Shown here: in pieces, positions 7,364-11,283 of the stretch
Layout of the letters: each line of letters begins with the position of its first letter
Numbering within the stretch: the first letter of the stretch is position 1
From: Bacteroidota bacterium
Lineage (GTDB): Bacteria; Bacteroidota; Ignavibacteria; UBA10030; UBA8401
Length of the DNA: 11,283 nucleotides
Assembly: GCA_030824175.1 (NCBI GenBank)
Contig: JAVBYH010000292.1
Coordinates: 1-11,283, forward strand
Direction of reading: 5' to 3'
Translations under genes and position numbers: made by a program
Notes under the pieces: generated by a model
Databases searched by the model: none
What the model was told of the DNA's origin: nothing
The model's input: the letters and a program-made list of their open reading frames with translations, nothing else

Positions 7364-8677
7364 TTACTGTTTCGATTTCTTTTTCTTTCCCCGCTGTTCG
7401 TCCCTCTCCTTGTCCGGAACGAATACCACCGTCGAAAACTGGTCCGACGTGAAGAGCTTCGCCCCAACGTCGCGCACATCCTCCTGCGTGACGACGTCGA
7501 TGTTCTTCACGATGGATTCGAGCGACACGAATTCCTGGAAATAGAGCTCGCCGCTGCCGAGCCGCATCATGCGGTGCGACGTGCTCTCGAGTCCGAGCAG
7601 GATGTTCCCTTTCAGCTGCGCCTTCGACCGCATCAGTTCCGTGCGCGACATCGGCTTGGTCGCCAGCGCGTGCAGTTCCCTGTAGACGAGGTCGATCGTC
7701 TTCTGTATGTGCTTCACATCCGTCGCCGCATACACGCCGAACACGCCCGTATCCTCCATCATCGTCAGGAAGGAATAGACGGTGTAGGCGAATCCGTACT
7801 TCTCACGGATGTTCTGAAACAGACGCGAACTCATGCCGTCGCCGAGGATCGTGTTGAGCACCATCGCGGGATACCGGTGCGGACTGTGCACCGGGAACGC
7901 AACGGTGCCGGTGGTGAGATGCGCCTGCTGTATCGATTTCGGGTATTCCTTGCGCTGCGGATGCGCTCTGTGCGATTTCGCACGTTGCTTCGCCGGCGCC
8001 GCACCAGGGACCATCGGCATGTACTTGTCGATGAGCCCCACAAGCCGCTCGTGCGACACGTTTCCCGCCGCCGCCACGACGATGTTGCCACCGGTGTAAA
8101 ATTTCGAACGATAGTCGACAAGCTGCTTGCGCGTAAACGACCGTACCGTGTCCGCCGTGCCCAGCACGGGCAATCCGAGAGGATCGCGGGGAAAGAGCAT
8201 CGCCTCGAAGTAATCCTGGATCTGATCGTCCGGATCATCCTCGACGTTCTTGATCTCCTCGAGGATGACGAGCCGTTCCTTGTCGAATTCCTTCTCGGGA
8301 AACGTTGCATGCTGCACGAGGTCCGACAAGACGTCCACCGCGTTCTCAACATACTCGTCGAGCACGCGCGCGTAATAGCACGTGTGCTCCTTGCCCGTGA
8401 ACGCGTTGATATACCCGCCGACCGATTCGAGACTGTTCGCGATCTTCTTCACCGATCGGCGCGTCGTGCCCTTGAATACCATGTGCTCGATGAAGTGGGA
8501 GATGCCGTTGTTCTCGGGAAGTTCATTGCGGGACCCCGTATCGATCCAGATGCCGATCGAGACGGACTTGACAAAAGGCAATTCTTCGCTGATCACGCGA
8601 ATGCCGTTCGAGAGAACGGTTTTCGCGTACGAAGAAACGATGTCGTGCGACGATAATGTGTGTTTGAACTCAGTCAT
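7364..8677 (-). CDS. M16B family zinc metallopeptidase (processing-peptidase-like)
   Basis: A 437-residue protein from ATG 8677-8675. An in-frame TTG two codons upstream (8683) would give 439 but lies inside a palindrome, so ATG is preferred. The inverted zinc motif HxxEH is H61-F-I-E64-H65, and the third zinc ligand E141 sits 76 residues after H65, as expected for M16. The C-terminal half carries SRLFQNIREKYGFAYTVYSF, the Arg/Tyr substrate-binding pair that completes the active site in M16B enzymes. This chain therefore has both features and probably works as a homodimer. Relatives include the mitochondrial processing peptidase beta subunit and Bacillus YmxG. There is no signal peptide, so it is probably cytoplasmic. 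The tail is lysine-rich (GKKKKSKQ). Substrate unknown. A promoter and a palindrome lie just upstream. Confidence 0.93.
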   Translation of the reverse strand: MTEFKHTLSSHDIVSSYAKTVLSNGIRVISEELPFVKSVSIGIWIDTGSRNELPENNGISHFIEHMVFKGTTRRSVKKIANSLESVGGYINAFTGKEHTCYYARVLDEYVENAVDVLSDLVQHATFPEKEFDKERLVILEEIKNVEDDPDDQIQDYFEAMLFPRDPLGLPVLGTADTVRSFTRKQLVDYRSKFYTGGNIVVAAAGNVSHERLVGLIDKYMPMVPGAAPAKQRAKSHRAHPQRKEYPKSIQQAHLTTGTVAFPVHSPHRYPAMVLNTILGDGMSSRLFQNIREKYGFAYTVYSFLTMMEDTGVFGVYAATDVKHIQKTIDLVYRELHALATKPMSRTELMRSKAQLKGNILLGLESTSHRMMRLGSGELYFQEFVSLESIVKNIDVVTQEDVRDVGAKLFTSDQFSTVVFVPDKERDEQRGKKKKSKQ

Positions 8678-8681
8678 GTGC

Positions 8682-8697
8682 AAATTGTATACAATTT
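8682..8697. promoter_or_regulatory. Perfect 16-bp palindrome, possible operator
   Basis: AAATTGTATACAATTT is its own reverse complement. It lies 4 bases before the peptidase ATG and, if the promoter at 8710-8738 is right, about 6 to 21 bases into the transcript. The TTGTATACAA core resembles sites bound by GntR-type repressors (GT-N-AC half-sites), but no regulator gene is visible in the window. In RNA it could also fold as AAAUUG/CAAUUU with a UAUA loop, in the place where a Shine-Dalgarno would sit. Confidence 0.5.
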
Positions 8698-8709
8698 TTT
8701 TGACCAGAA

Positions 8710-8738
8710 AATATAGGTCTTTTTATGTTAATTCACAA
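8710..8738 (-). promoter_or_regulatory. Sigma-70-like promoter for the M16 peptidase gene
   Basis: On the minus strand TTGTGA (8738-8733; 4 of 6 to TTGACA) is followed after exactly 17 bases by TATATT (8715-8710; 5 of 6 to TATAAT). Transcription would begin near 8703, about 25 bases before the ATG. The surrounding DNA is strongly AT-rich compared with the coding sequence. Consensus matching by eye only. If the host belongs to Bacteroidota its main promoter consensus may differ. Confidence 0.5.
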
Positions 8739-8760
8739 ATAGGAAAATATTTAAATATAA

Positions 8761-8820
8761 CGCCCGGAGGCATGCACGCTCCGTCTCCCCCCCGCTGCCC
8801 GCGCCACTCAGCTCCGGGCG
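8761..8820 (-). terminator. Possible stem-loop spanning the udk stop codon
   Basis: CGCCCGGAG (8761-8769) and CTCCGGGCG (8812-8820) form a perfect 9-bp GC-rich inverted repeat separated by 42 bases. The udk TGA (8810-8808) lies inside the loop. On the minus strand the stem is followed by TTATATTTAAATATTTT, AT-rich but not a clean T run. It may end udk transcription or protect the 3' end. The long loop and imperfect tail keep confidence low. Confidence 0.35.
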
Positions 8821-9458
8821 CCCTTCGCCCTGTCCAGCAGCATCTGCTCGATCTTCACCGCCACCATGTCTATCGCCACGGCGTTCTCGCTCCCCCGCGG
8901 GATAATGATATCCGCAAACGTCTTGCTCGGCTCCACAAACTCCAGATGCATCGGCTTCACCGTCGTGACATATTGGTTCATGACGCTCTCGATGGAGCGT
9001 CCGCGTTCGATGAGATCGCGCTTCAGCCTCCGCAACAGCCGCTCGTCCGCGTCGGTGTCGATGAAGATCTTGATGTCCATCAGGTCGCGCAGCGCCTTCG
9101 ACGTGTAAATGAGGATGCCTTCGATGATCGTGATCGTCTTCGGCTCGATGTGCCGCGTCTCGGGAAGCCTCGAATGCGTCGTGAAATTATAGATGGGCTG
9201 CTCCACGCTTTTTCCATCCATCAGCATCGTAATGTGATCCACGAGAAGGTCGGTCTCGAGCGAATCAGGATGATCGAAGTTGATCTTGTCGCCCGTCAGT
9301 CCGCCGTACTTCGAGATGTCCTTGTAGTACGAGTCGTGCTGAATGACGACAACGCTCTCGTGATTGTCGTGCGCGATCAACCGGTCGAGAATTTTGTTCG
9401 TCACGGATGTTTTCCCTGACCCTGTGCCGCCTGCAATGCCGATGACTAGTTTTTTCAT
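8808..9458 (-). CDS. udk: Uridine kinase
   Basis: A 216-residue cytoplasmic P-loop kinase, the usual length for bacterial Udk, which phosphorylates uridine and cytidine to UMP and CMP with ATP or GTP in pyrimidine salvage. Motifs in order: Walker A GGTGSGKTS (10-18), HDSYYKD (41-47), NFDHPDS (60-66) for nucleoside binding, YNFTTHSR (90-97), Walker-B-like IIEGIL (111-116), FIDTDADERLLRRLKRD (132-148) of the lid region, ERGR (151-154) and QYVTTVKPMHLEFVEPSK (162-179). All key segments are present. No Shine-Dalgarno precedes ATG 9458-9456; the preceding bases are A/T only for some 25 nucleotides. The gene is separated from the upstream oxidoreductase by a 112-base gap mostly filled by a palindromic repeat, so it probably has its own regulation, though I cannot place a promoter confidently. 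Confidence 0.96.
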   Translation of the reverse strand: MKKLVIGIAGGTGSGKTSVTNKILDRLIAHDNHESVVVIQHDSYYKDISKYGGLTGDKINFDHPDSLETDLLVDHITMLMDGKSVEQPIYNFTTHSRLPETRHIEPKTITIIEGILIYTSKALRDLMDIKIFIDTDADERLLRRLKRDLIERGRSIESVMNQYVTTVKPMHLEFVEPSKTFADIIIPRGSENAVAIDMVAVKIEQMLLDRAKGARS

Positions 9459-9482
9459 GTGTTATATTTTATTTAAATTTTA

Positions 9483-9564
9483 TTTTGTAGGGCGAAATGA
9501 TATTTCGCCCAGTCGAACGACCGCACGATGGTCGAACCGGGGCGAAACGCCGTTTCGCCCTACA
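9483..9564. repeat. Compound palindromic repeat element (three stem-loops)
   Basis: TGTAGGGCGAAA (9486-9497) and TTTCGCCCTACA (9553-9564) are perfect 12-base inverted ends. Inside are two local hairpins, GGGCGAAAT/ATTTCGCCC (9490-9498 with 9502-9510) and GGGCGAAAC/GTTTCGCCC (9540-9548 with 9552-9560), each with a 3-base loop. A central segment contains CGACC/GGTCG and a direct repeat GTCGAAC. It has no coding potential. It fills most of the gap between the oxidoreductase stop (9571) and udk. The leading 13 bases (9483-9495) are identical to 4244-4256 near the nuoG stop. The form resembles a MITE or REP-type unit. Confidence 0.7.
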
Positions 9565-9570
9565 GTGAGT

Positions 9571-10566
9571 TTATTGTCTGTACGCATCCTCGAGCACCCG
9601 CTGGTTCCTCAGCCCGTTCTCCCCGTCGATGAGCGGCGTGCGCCCGTCAAGAATGCACTCCGACATGTGCGTTATTTCCAGCTCGTAGAGATTCGGCACG
9701 GCGATGTGTTCCTCCACGGTCCTGACCGCCTTCCCGTCCGTTCCGTGGATGACACGGAGCGTCGGCTGCGACTCTCCTAGCGTGAAGTTGCCCGCCGAAA
9801 GCACGGCGTTGCGCCCGATGACTTCGATGAACGACCGCCTGATCGGCGTCTCGAACGACGTGTAGATCGATCCGATAGTCCCCTTCGAAAATGCGAGCGA
9901 AAGAAGGCTCGTCGACTCTGTGCGCGCCACAGTCGGCACCGGCATCAGCCGGGCGTGCGTCGACACCACCTCGTCGCCGAGCACAAAGCGGAGAGAATCA
10001 AGACAGTGCACGCCGATGTCGAATGTCGGACCGCCGCCCGCCGCGCGCCTGTCGAAGAGCCACTCCCTCTTGCTGATTCCCGCATCGTAGATAAATTCCG
10101 AACGCACGCTCGAGATCTCTCCGGCTTCGCCCGAGGCGATGATCTCCTTCATCCGCCGCAGCAGCGGTGAGAACCGGAGCATATGCCCGACCGCAAAGAT
10201 CACGCCGTTCGACCGGCATGCGTCCATCATGCGCCCGGCCTCGGCCACGTTCATCGCCATGGGCTTTTCGACGAGCACGTGCTTCTTTGCCCAGGCTGCG
10301 GCGAGCGTATCGCCGCAATGCGCGGCGTTCGCCGACACAATAAAGACTGCGTCGACGTCCGGACAGGCGGCAAGCTCTTCCGCAGTCGTAAATGCATGGG
10401 GCACCCCATACTGCTCCGCCTTCGCCCGCGCCGCCTCTTGGTCCCTCTTCTGTATCGCCACGAGCTCCGAGTTCTGCGACAGCGCCATCGCGGGAAGGAT
10501 CGCCCGCTCAGCGAAATTTCCGAATCCAATGATCCCGTACCGTACCTTCTTCACGTGCGTGCCCAT
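9571..10566 (-). CDS. Gfo/Idh/MocA family NAD(P)-dependent oxidoreductase
   Basis: A 331-residue protein of typical family length. The N-terminal Rossmann fold starts with YGIIGFGNFAERAI (GxGxxA at 14-19), followed by the family signature VLVEKPMAMN with K101 of the EKP motif. The C-terminal alpha/beta domain carries FDIGVHCLD, with D183 and H187 as the likely catalytic Asp/His with K101. Family members oxidise or reduce sugars, inositols and nucleotide sugars, or act as dehydratases. The exact substrate cannot be read from the sequence. The start ATG 10566-10564 has GGAG at 10574-10571 (short 4-base spacing). It lies 19 bases downstream of the DUF1624-like membrane protein, suggesting one operon and perhaps a shared link to sugar or glycan chemistry (inference). 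Confidence 0.93.
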   Translation of the reverse strand: MGTHVKKVRYGIIGFGNFAERAILPAMALSQNSELVAIQKRDQEAARAKAEQYGVPHAFTTAEELAACPDVDAVFIVSANAAHCGDTLAAAWAKKHVLVEKPMAMNVAEAGRMMDACRSNGVIFAVGHMLRFSPLLRRMKEIIASGEAGEISSVRSEFIYDAGISKREWLFDRRAAGGGPTFDIGVHCLDSLRFVLGDEVVSTHARLMPVPTVARTESTSLLSLAFSKGTIGSIYTSFETPIRRSFIEVIGRNAVLSAGNFTLGESQPTLRVIHGTDGKAVRTVEEHIAVPNLYELEITHMSECILDGRTPLIDGENGLRNQRVLEDAYRQ

Positions 10567-10585
10567 GTCACTCCGATCAGTTCGC

Positions 10586-11283
10586 TTACTGTTGTTTCGT
10601 TATGAAGATATATAAAACCACGCCAAGAAGCGAATATTGCACGATGCGCGCGTACATCATGTTCTGCTTCTTGATCCGGTTCCATACGTACGCGATCGCC
10701 ACCGTCACCGCAACGAGCAGCATCGTCATCCCCATCACCTCGGGAAGCGTCCGCGTCTTGCCGATGATGAAGCTGAGGCTCTTGTTGTCGAAGAACAATC
10801 CATAGATCACGAGCAGGTGGAAAGAATAGCTCACAAGACTCTCCGCACCCGCCACGCTCACAACCGAGGGCCCCGACTGTTTCTTCTGTTCCCAGAAGTA
10901 GAGCGCAGCCAGGAACATGAGCACGATGCCGATGCGGATGAAGACGAAGAGCGGACTCGACCGGCCGAAATGGTGCGGCGGATACACATCGAACGGCACG
11001 ACAGTCAGCAGCAGGGAGACGACAAGGAGCGCCGCCCCGCCGGCGAAGATTCCTGCGAAAATCCTCGCTGGCTCCAGCACTCCCTTCAAATGGACGACGG
11101 CATATGCCGCCAGCCCGCCGCAGAACACGAATCCCAGCCACGGTATGATCGGAAAGAGCGATCCGTGGAGCGCATTGAAGTAGTTCGACACGGGAATGGG
11201 AACGACGCCGTCGATGTTCATCGACCAGGTGAACGGCGCCGCAAAGATCACCGCCGCCCCGATCGCACCAATGCTCCACATGA
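10586..11283 (-). CDS. DUF1624/HGSNAT-like membrane acetyltransferase, C-terminal part
   Basis: The open frame runs to the window edge. The Met at 11281 may be internal, so treat this as the C-terminal 231 or so residues of a larger protein. Hydrophobic segments lie at about residues 3-19, 42-65, 73-97, 109-129, 145-164, 180-200 and 212-227 of the visible part, so it is a multi-pass inner-membrane protein. SNYFNALHGSLFPIIPWLGF (32-51), RSSPLFVFIRIGIVL (107-121) and GAESLVSYSFHLLVIYG (145-161) resemble bacterial DUF1624 / heparan-alpha-glucosaminide N-acetyltransferase-like proteins, which are thought to move acetyl groups across the membrane onto sugars. The catalytic N-terminal histidine region is outside the window. 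The call rests on recognition by eye. The alternative is an acyltransferase-3-type protein. The next gene, a sugar-type oxidoreductase, follows closely. Confidence 0.65.
   Translation of the reverse strand, partial: MWSIGAIGAAVIFAAPFTWSMNIDGVVPIPVSNYFNALHGSLFPIIPWLGFVFCGGLAAYAVVHLKGVLEPARIFAGIFAGGAALLVVSLLLTVVPFDVYPPHHFGRSSPLFVFIRIGIVLMFLAALYFWEQKKQSGPSVVSVAGAESLVSYSFHLLVIYGLFFDNKSLSFIIGKTRTLPEVMGMTMLLVAVTVAIAYVWNRIKKQNMMYARIVQYSLLGVVLYIFITKQQ

Noticed and set aside
6146..8656. Plus-strand open frames opposite ald (6146-7189) and the M16 peptidase (7574-8656)
   Set aside because: Both are fully covered by strongly supported minus-strand enzymes and have Arg/His-rich shadow composition.
8678..8683. 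Upstream TTG start for the M16 peptidase, adding two residues
   Set aside because: TTG is a weaker start, it lies within the 16-bp palindrome, and the ATG two codons later is adequate.
8382..9419. Plus-strand open frame (345 codons) across the peptidase-udk gap
   Set aside because: It crosses the AT-rich promoter region and two real genes on the other strand, and its composition changes abruptly within it. Chance continuity.
9459..9485. Promoter -10 elements (TAAAAT, TATAAC) ahead of udk
   Set aside because: The A/T-only tract gives many chance matches, no -35 occurs at proper spacing, and the nearest match would start transcription inside the gene.

Overview
This GC-rich window carries ten protein-coding genes, all on the minus strand, so transcription runs from high to low coordinates. 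It looks like ordinary chromosomal housekeeping DNA of a free-living respiring bacterium. I saw no phage, plasmid, insertion sequence, CRISPR array, rRNA or tRNA. Most starts lack a clear Shine-Dalgarno sequence. Together with the protein types (a short NuoG, a DUF1624-like membrane protein, an M16B peptidase, ComM), this fits a member of the Bacteroidota/Chlorobiota/Ignavibacteriota (FCB) group. That assignment is inference from general resemblance, not from a search.

In transcription order: (i) 11283-10586, the C-terminal part of a multi-pass membrane protein resembling the DUF1624/HGSNAT acetyltransferase family, cut by the window edge, followed 19 bases later by a Gfo/Idh/MocA oxidoreductase (10566-9571). 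(ii) A palindromic, non-coding compound repeat (9486-9564), then uridine kinase udk (9458-8808). (iii) A regulatory gap with a plausible sigma-70-like promoter and a perfect 16-bp palindrome, then an M16B zinc peptidase (8677-7364). (iv) Alanine dehydrogenase ald (7270-6158), whose 3' region holds a dispersed-type repeat and a good intrinsic terminator. (v) Three complex I genes, nuoG, nuoH and nuoI (5931-2606), without the rest of the nuo operon. (vi) comM/yifB (2530-992), and then the first 303 residues of a receiver-histidine kinase (909-1), cut by the other edge.

The clearest pathway unit is nuoGHI: NuoG and NuoI carry most of the iron-sulfur chain of NADH:quinone oxidoreductase, and NuoH forms the membrane base of the quinone site. 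NuoEF (NADH entry) and the other subunits must lie elsewhere if the complex is complete. The other genes have separate household roles: alanine/pyruvate and NAD balance, pyrimidine salvage, proteolysis and competence-type DNA handling.

I found no convincing undescribed system. The most interesting signals are non-coding: two related palindromic elements sharing a 13-base core, one of which supplies the nuoG stop codon; a different repeat in the ald 3' region; and the promoter-palindrome arrangement ahead of the M16 peptidase.
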